DNA of 64,000 nt from Roseiarcus sp963820095 (GTDB lineage Bacteria; Pseudomonadota; Alphaproteobacteria; Rhizobiales; Beijerinckiaceae), in NCBI GenBank assembly GCA_963820095.1, contig CAWFZA010000039.1:120659-184658 (forward strand), in the 5' to 3' direction. Under the pieces are notes generated by a model that worked only from the letters and a program-made list of their open reading frames with translations, was not told where the DNA came from and searched no databases. Shown in pieces: positions 26,795 through 33,906 of the stretch. Each line of letters begins with the position of its first letter. The stretch's first letter is position 1. The translations under genes were made by a program, and so were the position numbers.

Positions 26795-27792
26795 CTCGCT
26801 TCGCCAGCCCGCGCCTTCGCCTCCATCTGCTCGGCATGTTCGGCCGCGACATTGGCGTAGTGGTCGGGCACGTATATCTCTTTTGGAACCGGGTGGCGGT
26901 GGTACTCCGGATTGTGCACGCGGGCCGGCAAGACTGGCTTCATGTGCGGCACTTCCTTGTACGGCACCCGGGTCAAAAGGTGGGCCATGCAATTGAGGCG
27001 GGCGCGCTTCTTGTCGACCGCTTCCACCACCCACCACGGCGCCTCAGGGATGTGCGTGCGCTCGAGCATGATCTCCTTCGCCTTGGTGTAGGCCTCCCAG
27101 CGGCTCCGCAATTCGAGATCCATCGGCGAGAGCTTCCACTGCTTGAGCGGATCGTTGATGCGCATCAGGAACCGCAGGTGCTGCTCCTCGTCGGTGATCG
27201 AGAACCAGTATTTGACCAGGACGATCCCTGAGCGCACCAGCAGGCGCTCGAACTCGGGCGCGGACTGGAAGAAGTCCTCATATTCCTCGTCGGTGCAAAA
27301 GCCCATCACCCGTTCGACGCCGGCGCGATTGTACCAGCTGCGATCAAGCAGAACGATCTCGCCGCCGGCCGGCAGATGAGAAACGTACCGCTGGAAGTAC
27401 CACTGGCTGCGCTCGCGCTCGGTCGGCGCGGGCAGCGCCACCGTGCGGACGACGCGCGGATTGAGGCGCTGCATGACCCGCTTGATCGCCCCGCCCTTGC
27501 CTGCCGAGTCTCGCCCCTCGAAAATGACGACCAGCTTGAGCTTCTTGGCCTGGACCCAGTCCTGGAGCTTGATGAGCTCGCGCTGCAGGCGCAACAGCTC
27601 CTTGAAATAGAGGCGCCGCGGCAAGGAATCGTGCGTTTCAAGATGGGCGGTTTCCGACAGGAGGCTGGCGAGCTCTTCATCCTCGAGCTCAAGCTCGATG
27701 TCCTCGTCGAGGTTGTCCTGAATCTCTGTGTTGATGCGTTTCTGGAGCTCGCTCGCCGGACCTTGTTTCGCGCTCGACTTATCCGCGCTCAT
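26791..27792 (-). CDS. ppk2: Polyphosphate kinase 2 family protein
   Basis: The start is the ATG read from 27792 (MSADKSSAKQGPASE), preceded by AAGGGAAA; a start 11 codons earlier is possible. Motifs of the 333-residue protein: Walker A FEGRDSAGKGGAIKRVMQRL, lid/arginine region ERERSQWYFQRYVSHLP and Walker B EIVLLDRSWYNRAGVERVMG. It moves phosphate between polyphosphate and nucleotides; one-domain PPK2 enzymes most often use polyphosphate to make GTP or ATP. The N-terminal acidic stretch (DNLDEDIELELEDEELA) is typical of the class I group. It is monocistronic as far as can be seen. Confidence 0.94.
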   Translation of the reverse strand: MSADKSSAKQGPASELQKRINTEIQDNLDEDIELELEDEELASLLSETAHLETHDSLPRRLYFKELLRLQRELIKLQDWVQAKKLKLVVIFEGRDSAGKGGAIKRVMQRLNPRVVRTVALPAPTERERSQWYFQRYVSHLPAGGEIVLLDRSWYNRAGVERVMGFCTDEEYEDFFQSAPEFERLLVRSGIVLVKYWFSITDEEQHLRFLMRINDPLKQWKLSPMDLELRSRWEAYTKAKEIMLERTHIPEAPWWVVEAVDKKRARLNCMAHLLTRVPYKEVPHMKPVLPARVHNPEYHRHPVPKEIYVPDHYANVAAEHAEQMEAKARAGEAS

Positions 27793-27907
27793 TGTCGGTT
27801 TCCCTTGATTTGGCGCTGGCGCCACGACGGACCGCGGCGTCCCAAGGGAAATGTTCGACCATGGCTGCGACAGTTTTGCGACAGATCTCAGCGAGGCTTT
27901 GGGCGCT

Positions 27908-29530
27908 TCACTTCAACAAGTAGACGTCATAGCTTTCGCTGCTGGTCGCTTTGGGGAATTGCGCCAGCAGCGTCGTCGCCTCCCGAAATCGCTCGATCTG
28001 ATCGCCTGGGGCGGAGAAACTCCAGGCATAGCTTTCCCGGTAGACCCGGGCGGGATCCATCTCGCCGAGACGCCAGGCGAGCAGAATCGCAACCGGCCGG
28101 CCAGTGGAAGCGTGGATCGCGCGCGCCCCCTCAAGGAGGTCGCCGAGGGTCAGTGCTAGCTTGGCCTTGCGGGTGAAGCGGACATATTCGCCATAGCGCT
28201 GCTCGCGGACGAAATACGTCCGGTTCGGAAGGTAGTAATGCATCGGCTCAAGCATGTAGTCGGGATCGCCGATCAGGATCGCGTCCTTGAGCTCCGGCCG
28301 CAGGGACACAAGATCGGCGAAGTCGCGCGAGCGGCTCTCCGGCGTTCGATCGACCGCGGCGAAGGCGAGATCGGCGAGACCCAGCGCGGCCTGAACCGCC
28401 ATGAGGGCGAGGAAGCAAGCGAGGCCCATCCCGCGGACGAGTGCGAGGTTGCGCCCGTTCACGTGGGGCGCGGCTCCTTTGGGCTCAGGGCGCCGCGGCT
28501 TCCATGAGATCCAGTACATCGCGATGACGAAGGCGAGCCAAGTCGCCTGATGGCGATAGTCGCCCGGATAGACGATGAGGAAGAACGCCGAAAGACCGGC
28601 CAGCGATGCAAGGCAGGCCAGAAGCGCGCCCTTGCGGTCGATGAGCCCGAACGTCGAGCCGATCAGCAGCGGCCCGCCCAAGGCGACGACAACCGGCGTC
28701 CAGGGCGCGACGAGATAGGTCGGCGCGACCTGCCATCCGAGCAGTTGGGCGAAAGCCGGCGCGGGATTGGCGATCGCGCCCAGGATCTCGCGCGGCCCAA
28801 GGCCTGCGGGATGCGCCGCCACCGCAGCGTCGTTGAAGGTCGGGTAAACGGTCGCGAAGCAGACCGCCGCGCCCGCGGTTGCGATCGCCGCATTCAGGGC
28901 GAAATTGGCCAAAGCCGGGGACCAGCGGGGGCCGGTTTCCTCCAGAATCTCGACAAACCAGAACATGAGGAAAGCGCCGGCCAGTATCGTGGCGATCACA
29001 TTGCAGTTCGCCAGCAGAAACAGGAGCGCGCCCAGCGTGACCCCACGTCGACGACACCTCGGGTAGGCGATCGCAAGCGCGAACAAGATCAGCATGCCGA
29101 TCCCATAGTTTCGCGCCATCACCGAGAATTCGTAGATGAGGAAATGAGATGCGAGAATGAGTCCGATCAGCGGTCGGGGAAACGGCGAGCGCCAGACAAT
29201 CAGCCATGCCGCGGCGGTCCCGACCGCGAGCGCCAGGATGGGAAGAACTTCCGGGCGCCCCGCAATCGCGTGGAGCGCGCGCAAGAGCAGGTACCAAAGC
29301 GCCGGATGCCCCTCGCCATGCAACCCGCGGAGCATGGCGGTCCAATCTTCGCCCTGGATTGCGATCGACAGCGCCCGAGCCTCGTCCCGCCATATGACGT
29401 GACGCCAGGCGAGCGCGCCGGACGGCGGCGAGCCATAGCCCAAAGAGCAGAAGCCGGATCCAGTCGATCGATTCGACGTCTGCGCGCGACGCGCCGTCTC
29501 GAGCGAGATGCGCTCGGATGGAACCGTCAT
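27908..29530 (-). CDS. Multi-spanning membrane protein, GT-C glycosyltransferase-like
   Basis: A protein of about 540 residues with an early WRDEARALSIAIQG motif resembling the periplasmic acidic motif of GT-C mannosyltransferase-like proteins, about ten hydrophobic spans, and a soluble C-terminal domain (LIGDPDYMLEPMHYYLPNRT) typical of Rhizobiales proteins of this kind. The likely substrate is a polyprenyl-phosphate sugar, but this is inference. The N-terminus is uncertain: an alternate frame encodes DWIRLLLFGLWLAA, which would make the first membrane helix, so a frame change near 29410-29480 is likely. The upstream 92 bp repeat covers the region before the chosen start. Confidence 0.65.
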   Translation of the reverse strand: MTVPSERISLETARRAQTSNRSTGSGFCSLGYGSPPSGALAWRHVIWRDEARALSIAIQGEDWTAMLRGLHGEGHPALWYLLLRALHAIAGRPEVLPILALAVGTAAAWLIVWRSPFPRPLIGLILASHFLIYEFSVMARNYGIGMLILFALAIAYPRCRRRGVTLGALLFLLANCNVIATILAGAFLMFWFVEILEETGPRWSPALANFALNAAIATAGAAVCFATVYPTFNDAAVAAHPAGLGPREILGAIANPAPAFAQLLGWQVAPTYLVAPWTPVVVALGGPLLIGSTFGLIDRKGALLACLASLAGLSAFFLIVYPGDYRHQATWLAFVIAMYWISWKPRRPEPKGAAPHVNGRNLALVRGMGLACFLALMAVQAALGLADLAFAAVDRTPESRSRDFADLVSLRPELKDAILIGDPDYMLEPMHYYLPNRTYFVREQRYGEYVRFTRKAKLALTLGDLLEGARAIHASTGRPVAILLAWRLGEMDPARVYRESYAWSFSAPGDQIERFREATTLLAQFPKATSSESYDVYLLK

Positions 29531-29617
29531 CGCGAGGAGCGAAGCGACGTGGCGATCCAGGAGTCGCAGGGCGCCCGACGTTCCCTCTGGATTGCTTCGG
29601 CTCACGCTCGCAATGAC
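29526..29617 (-). repeat. Dispersed repeat, copy A (GTCATTGCGA-bounded)
   Basis: Read on the minus strand, the element runs from GTCATTGCGAGCG through AAGCAATCCAGAGGGAACGT and CTGGATCGCCACGTCGCTTC to CTCGCGATGAC. Its ends are near-inverted copies of each other (GTCATTGCGA / TCGCGATGAC). A second copy in the opposite orientation lies at 33721-33866. This type of element with a core AGCAATCC is scattered through many bacterial genomes. Confidence 0.8.
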
Positions 29618-29874
29618 GGGCTTGGTTCGAGCGCACCGCGTCATGCTCTAGCGCTTGAGCGCCGTGATCGGCCAAGTTCTGGGAGGCCTCATACGCTGTT
29701 GTCACGCAGTTACGCACGTAACTCGGCGCGAGAATACGCTGCAATCCCATCGATATCTCTAATGTTGAAAGCTTTAATCATTGTCTATGCAATGCTACAG
29801 CAAATCTAGAATATGGTTCGTTAACATGCCCGGTGGAGTATGGGCCGCACACTGAGTGTCGGACTCTTATCGAT

Positions 29875-30660
29875 ATGCTGGACAACCAGAGAATTGCTGT
29901 CGTTCTCCCGGCGTACAACGCCGGGCTGACTTTGAAGCAAACGTACGATGACATCCCGAAGCAGATTGTCGACGACATCATTCTGACCGATGACGCGAGC
30001 GCCGACGAAACCCTTTCCCTCGCCAGGTCGCTGGGCATTCACACGCTGCTCCACGACGCCAACCGCGGCTACGGCGCCAATCAGAAGACCTGCTATCACG
30101 CGGCGCTCGAACGCGGCGCCGACATCGTTGTCATGTTGCACCCGGACTACCAATATTCGCCGCGCCTCGTGCCGGCGATGGCGTCGATGGTGGCCTCGGG
30201 GGAATATGACGTGGTGCTGGGCTCGCGCATCCTGGGCAGGGGCGCGCTCAATGGCGGCATGCCCGTCTACAAATACATCGCCAATCGTGCGCTGACTCTG
30301 GTCGAAAACATCCTGCTCGGGCGTAAGCTTTCCGAATATCACACAGGGTATCGCGCTTGGAGCCGCCGCGCCTTGCAGACGCTGCCGATGGACCGTTGCT
30401 CGGACGATTTCGTCTTCGACAATCAGGTCCTCGTTCAGGCCGTCCATTGGGGATTTCGTCTCGGCGAGATCTCGTGCCCAACCCGCTATTTCCCGGAGGC
30501 GTCGTCGATCGGGCCGCTTCGCAGCGTCGTCTACGGCCTCGGCGTTCTGGAAACCGCGGCGCGCTACCGCTTGCACCGTCTTGGGCTCTTCAACTGCAGT
30601 CTTATTGCGCCCGATGAGTCCCTGCCATGCGCCCGAGTTTACGAATCCTCGTTGTCCTGA
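29875..30660 (+). CDS. Family 2 glycosyltransferase (DPM1/DPG-synthase-like)
   Basis: The start ATG at 29875 gives MLDNQRIAVVLPAYNAGLTL, the conserved GT2 opening; the frame is open 14 codons further upstream. Of 261 residues, the GT-A domain shows the DDASADET nucleotide-binding region and the DPDYQYSP metal site (LHPDYQYSP in place of the DxD). YHTGYRAWSRRAL is typical of polyprenyl-phosphate sugar synthases. No membrane segments follow, so it is soluble or peripheral. It probably makes a polyprenyl-linked hexose usable by the divergent GT-C-like protein. It overlaps the following TVP38 gene by 34 bp. Confidence 0.88.
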   Translation: MLDNQRIAVVLPAYNAGLTLKQTYDDIPKQIVDDIILTDDASADETLSLARSLGIHTLLHDANRGYGANQKTCYHAALERGADIVVMLHPDYQYSPRLVPAMASMVASGEYDVVLGSRILGRGALNGGMPVYKYIANRALTLVENILLGRKLSEYHTGYRAWSRRALQTLPMDRCSDDFVFDNQVLVQAVHWGFRLGEISCPTRYFPEASSIGPLRSVVYGLGVLETAARYRLHRLGLFNCSLIAPDESLPCARVYESSLS

Positions 30661-31337
30661 TCGCGGCCTTCTTGCTCGCTTGGCTCGTGACGAGCCATAT
30701 GAGCTCAGGCGGATTGACTTCCTTCGCTAGGCAAAATGACGCGGCGCTCGGGCTCGCGCGCAGATTTGAGGCCGCAAGCTGGCTCAGTCTTGCGGGCTTG
30801 CAGTTCATCGCCGCGACGGCGGGGATCGTGCCCGCTTCGTTGGTCGGCATGGCGGCCGGCGCGCTGTTCGGCGTCGCCGGCGGCCTTGCGGTCTCGACCG
30901 CTGGCCTTTTTCTCGGCGCGCTTGCTGCATTCTGGCTCAGCCGGTCCGCGTTCCGCGCACGAATTGAGCGGGCGATGAGCGGCAAGAGCCAGTTGCGCAA
31001 TCTCGACGCGGCGCTTGGCCGAGATGGCTGGCGACTTGTCTGCCTGCTGCGGGCGTCGCCCCTGACGCCCTTCGTCGCCACCAGCTATTTACTGGGCCTG
31101 TCGGCCGTCAGCCTGCGCGACTACATGTTGGGAACGCTGGCTGCGCTTCCCGCGTTGCTCGGCTATGTGTCGCTAGGGGCCTTGGCCCGGGCCGGCCTTC
31201 TGGCGTCGACGGGCGTGGCTCGGCCGTTTCAATGGGCCTTGCTGGCGGCGGGGTTCGCTGCGACAGCCCTGGCGGTTGCGCATGTGGTGATGGTCGTCGC
31301 CAAAGTTGCGGACGGAGCGCGAGCGCCGCCGGCCTGA
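30627..31337 (+). CDS. TVP38/TMEM64 (DedA-superfamily) membrane protein
   Basis: A 236-residue inner-membrane protein with an N-terminal helix and a SNARE-associated domain: FIAATAGIVPASLVGMAAGA, LFGVAGGLAVSTAGLFLGAL and LVCLLRASPLTPFVATSYLL (the family's RxSPxxP region). DedA-superfamily proteins flip lipids, including undecaprenyl phosphate. Its overlap with the upstream GT2 gene suggests a joint role in lipid-carrier or glycolipid handling, which is inference. Confidence 0.88.
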   Translation: MRPSLRILVVLIAAFLLAWLVTSHMSSGGLTSFARQNDAALGLARRFEAASWLSLAGLQFIAATAGIVPASLVGMAAGALFGVAGGLAVSTAGLFLGALAAFWLSRSAFRARIERAMSGKSQLRNLDAALGRDGWRLVCLLRASPLTPFVATSYLLGLSAVSLRDYMLGTLAALPALLGYVSLGALARAGLLASTGVARPFQWALLAAGFAATALAVAHVVMVVAKVADGARAPPA

Positions 31338-31396
31338 GGCGAGGCGCGCCGTCGCGGCTCGAGCGACGAGGAGAGGTCAGACTTGGCGCGCGACCG

Positions 31397-32953
31397 ATGA
31401 GTTTTGACCGCCCCGACGCTCCCGAGGAACCGCAGGAGGCCGTGTTCCGGTTTCTTGCCGATCCCAAGACGCATGGCTTGAGCGAGCCCGTCGAACGAAT
31501 CGATACGGCGGGCGCCGTTGTCTTTCTCGCCGCCGCTGACGTCTACAAGGTCAAACGGGCGGTCAAATTCCCGTTCATGGACCTGTCGACGCTCGATAAG
31601 CGCCGCGAGGCCTGCAAGGCGGAGATCGAGGTCAATCGGGAGTTCGCGCCGCAAATCTACCTTTCGGCGCTGCCGATCACGCGACGGGGACGGGCGCTCG
31701 CGTTCGGGGGCGATGGTGAAATCGTCGAATGGGTCGTCCATATGCGGCGGTTCGACGAGAACGCCACGCTCGATCGGCTCGTTGACCGGGGCGGCGTTTC
31801 GGACGCGGCCATCGACAAGCTGGCGCTCGCCATCCGCCAAATGCACGCGCGCGCCCCGCTCAGGGATGCGGCGCGCGCCGCGCATATGCTCGAGACCTAT
31901 ATCGAGCAGAACGACGTTGCTTTCGTCCAATGGCCGGATCTCTTCAATCCGCCGACGGCGCGCAAGCTCACCCACGATTCGCGGCTCGCATTCGCGATTG
32001 TGCGCCCGGTCCTGCTCAAGCGCGGCGAACTTGGCTTCGTTCGCCGATGTCACGGCGATCTGCACCTTCGCAACATCGCTCTCATCGAAGGCGAGCCAAC
32101 GCTGTTCGACGCCGTGGAATTTTCGGACGAGATCGCGACTGGCGACGTTCTCTACGATTTGGCCTTCCTTTTGATGGATCTCGAGGAGCGCGGCTTGCGG
32201 GCCGCCGCCAACCGCGTGTTCAACCGCTATCTGGCTCCGGAGCCGCCAGACGCTCTGACCGGTCTCGTTGCACTGCCGCTATTCTTGAGTTTGCGCGCCG
32301 CCATCCGAGCCAAGGTCGAAGCGGCCGGCGCGGAGCGGCTCGAGGGCGAAAGGCGCGAGGGGGCGCGCTCGCTCGCGCGGCGCTATTTCGATCGCGCGGT
32401 TCAGTTTCTCGCCCACGCCCCGCCCCGCCTCGTCGCGATCGGGGGCCTTTCCGGCGTCGGCAAAAGCGCGCTTAGCCTCGCGCTCGCCCCGGAAATCGGC
32501 CGCGCCCCTGGCGCGCTGTGGCTGCGCAGCGACGTGGAGCGCAAGGCGATGTTCGGGGTCGAGGAGACGGATCGTTTGCCGGCCTCGGCTTATGCCAGCG
32601 ATGTCACGCGCGACATCTATCGGCGGCTGATCGACAAGGCCCGGATCGCGCTCCGGGCAGGGCAGGCGGTTCTCATCGACGCGACCTTCGCGACCGCCGG
32701 CGAGCGCGGCGCCGCGGCAAGCGTGGCGGCGGAAGGCGGCGTTCCGTTCACGGGACTGTTTCTCGAAGCGCCGCTTGCGACCCGGCTTGAGCGCGTCGGC
32801 TCGCGGCGCGCCGACGCATCGGACGCCGACGTCGATGTGGCGCGCCGGCAGACCGCGGATCCTCTCCGCGAGAAAGGATGGGCGGCGCTCGCGGCCTCGG
32901 GAAGCTTGAGCGATACGACGGCGCTCGCCCGGGCGCGGCTCCGCGCCGCGTGA
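31397..32953 (+). CDS. Bifunctional aminoglycoside-phosphotransferase-like / AAA ATP-binding protein
   Basis: The start is the ATG at 31397 (MSFDRPDAPEEPQEAVFRFL). The 518-residue product has an N-terminal APH-type kinase domain with CHGDLHLRN (catalytic loop) and DAVEFSDEIATGDV (metal Asp region), and a C-terminal P-loop domain with IGGLSGVGKSALS and LIDATFATAGER. This two-domain arrangement is common in alphaproteobacteria; true substrates are unknown, and resistance is not implied. It follows the TVP38 gene by 59 bp on the same strand. Confidence 0.87.
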   Translation: MSFDRPDAPEEPQEAVFRFLADPKTHGLSEPVERIDTAGAVVFLAAADVYKVKRAVKFPFMDLSTLDKRREACKAEIEVNREFAPQIYLSALPITRRGRALAFGGDGEIVEWVVHMRRFDENATLDRLVDRGGVSDAAIDKLALAIRQMHARAPLRDAARAAHMLETYIEQNDVAFVQWPDLFNPPTARKLTHDSRLAFAIVRPVLLKRGELGFVRRCHGDLHLRNIALIEGEPTLFDAVEFSDEIATGDVLYDLAFLLMDLEERGLRAAANRVFNRYLAPEPPDALTGLVALPLFLSLRAAIRAKVEAAGAERLEGERREGARSLARRYFDRAVQFLAHAPPRLVAIGGLSGVGKSALSLALAPEIGRAPGALWLRSDVERKAMFGVEETDRLPASAYASDVTRDIYRRLIDKARIALRAGQAVLIDATFATAGERGAAASVAAEGGVPFTGLFLEAPLATRLERVGSRRADASDADVDVARRQTADPLREKGWAALAASGSLSDTTALARARLRAA

Positions 32954-33001
32954 CGAAAGCGAGGCTGCCGGGTTGGGCCTTGACCATGCGCCCGGATCGT
33001 C

Positions 33002-33027
33002 TTCATGAAATGTTCATGTCGCGTTCA
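33002..33027 (+). promoter_or_regulatory. Three TTCA repeats at 11-bp spacing (OmpR-family-type box)
   Basis: TTCA occurs at 33002, 33013 and 33024 (CTTCATGAAATGTTCATG, then TCGCGTTCAG). Direct repeats with an 11-bp period are the binding mode of OmpR/PhoB-family regulators. The site lies 95 bp upstream of the start of the following secreted protein. A two-copy site with the same spacing precedes the PepSY/response-regulator pair at 57 kb. Confidence 0.45.
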
Positions 33028-33121
33028 GTGGAACGGCGGCATGAGGAATGAGCTCGGCGACTCGCTGGGCTGAGGGAGGGCTGGCGAAGTCGCCCTGGCG
33101 CCCGCATCGGAGGGAATAACG

Positions 33122-33661
33122 ATGATCAGGAAGTCTTTCGGGGTCGCGCTTTCGGCCCTTTTGTTCGCCGGCGTCCTGGGTCTGGGGTCGACCGGCCCTG
33201 TGCAGGCGCAAAGCATCATGAAGCAGTGCGGCGATGAGTGGAAGGCCGCCAAGGAGAACAACACCACCAACGGCCTGACGTGGCCGAAGTTCCTGAAGCA
33301 GTGTCGCGACCAGAAGGAAGGCGCCGCGACGCCCGCGGCTGCGCCTGCCGCGGCTCCCGCCCCAGCGCCGGCTCCCGCTCCGATCGCGCCCGCTCCCGCC
33401 TATCAGCCGAAGCCGAAGCCCATGCAGGCCGCTCTGCCGACCGGCGCCGGGCAATTCGCCTCGGAGGCCGAAGCCAAGGCGCGCTGCCCCCGCGACACGG
33501 TGGTCTGGGTCAACACCAAGGGCAAGTCGCACACCTATCACTACTCGGGTTCGCGTTGGTTCGGCACGACCAAGCAGGGCGCCTACATGTGCGAGGCCGA
33601 CGCCGGCGCCGCGGGCTATCACGCGTCGAAGAGCAAGACGGAACAGCAGAAGCAGATGTAG
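33122..33661 (+). CDS. Secreted Pro/Ala-rich protein, Rhizobiales-type hypothetical
   Basis: The 179-residue product has a signal peptide (MIRKSFGVALSALLFAGVLG, cleavage after VQA), then SIMKQCGDEWKAAKENNTTN and GLTWPKFLKQCRDQKE, a short helical motif repeated in many Rhizobiales secreted proteins, a Pro/Ala linker of about 35 residues and a C-terminal domain with a Cys pair (KARCPRDTVVWVNTKGKSHT, GAYMCEADA). The motif VWVNTKGKSHTYHYSGSRWF is known from DUF-type exported proteins of unknown role. Location should be periplasmic or surface. A TTCA-repeat box lies upstream and a dispersed repeat downstream. Confidence 0.85.
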   Translation: MIRKSFGVALSALLFAGVLGLGSTGPVQAQSIMKQCGDEWKAAKENNTTNGLTWPKFLKQCRDQKEGAATPAAAPAAAPAPAPAPAPIAPAPAYQPKPKPMQAALPTGAGQFASEAEAKARCPRDTVVWVNTKGKSHTYHYSGSRWFGTTKQGAYMCEADAGAAGYHASKSKTEQQKQM

Positions 33662-33720
33662 TCGGAGAAGCCGGCGGACCGCGCCGAGTTAGCGCGGCCG
33701 CCGTTCTGCTCGCGTCGATC

Positions 33721-33866
33721 GTCATTGCGACCCCCGGACTTTGGGACCCGGGGGGAAGCAATCCAGGGGAACGTCGAGCGCCCTACGGCCTTCTGGATCA
33801 CCACGTCGCCATGAGGGCGTCGAAAGACGGGCGTCGTTCGACGCCCTCATGGCTTCTCGCGATGAC
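33721..33866 (+). repeat. Dispersed repeat, copy B, with nested palindrome
   Basis: It runs from GTCATTGCGA through GGAAGCAATCCAGGGGAACG and CTGGATCACCACGTCGCC to TCTCGCGATGAC, matching copy A at 29526-29617. Copy B is longer because its right part carries ATGAGGGCGTCGAA, a 12-base loop and TTCGACGCCCTCAT, an exact 14-bp inverted repeat that is absent from copy A. Confidence 0.8.
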
Positions 33867-33906
33867 GATTGCATCCAAACGCGGGGCGGACGCCGAACGC
33901 TGGCGC

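Noticed and set aside
28550..29809. Plus-strand open frame of 419 codons opposite the GT-C-like gene
   Set aside because: Antisense shadow of a membrane protein; highly charged, no start context or family match.
31397..32953. APH/AAA protein as an antibiotic-resistance gene
   Set aside because: The APH-like domain is of the widespread two-domain chromosomal type; there is no mobile context and no support for drug substrates.
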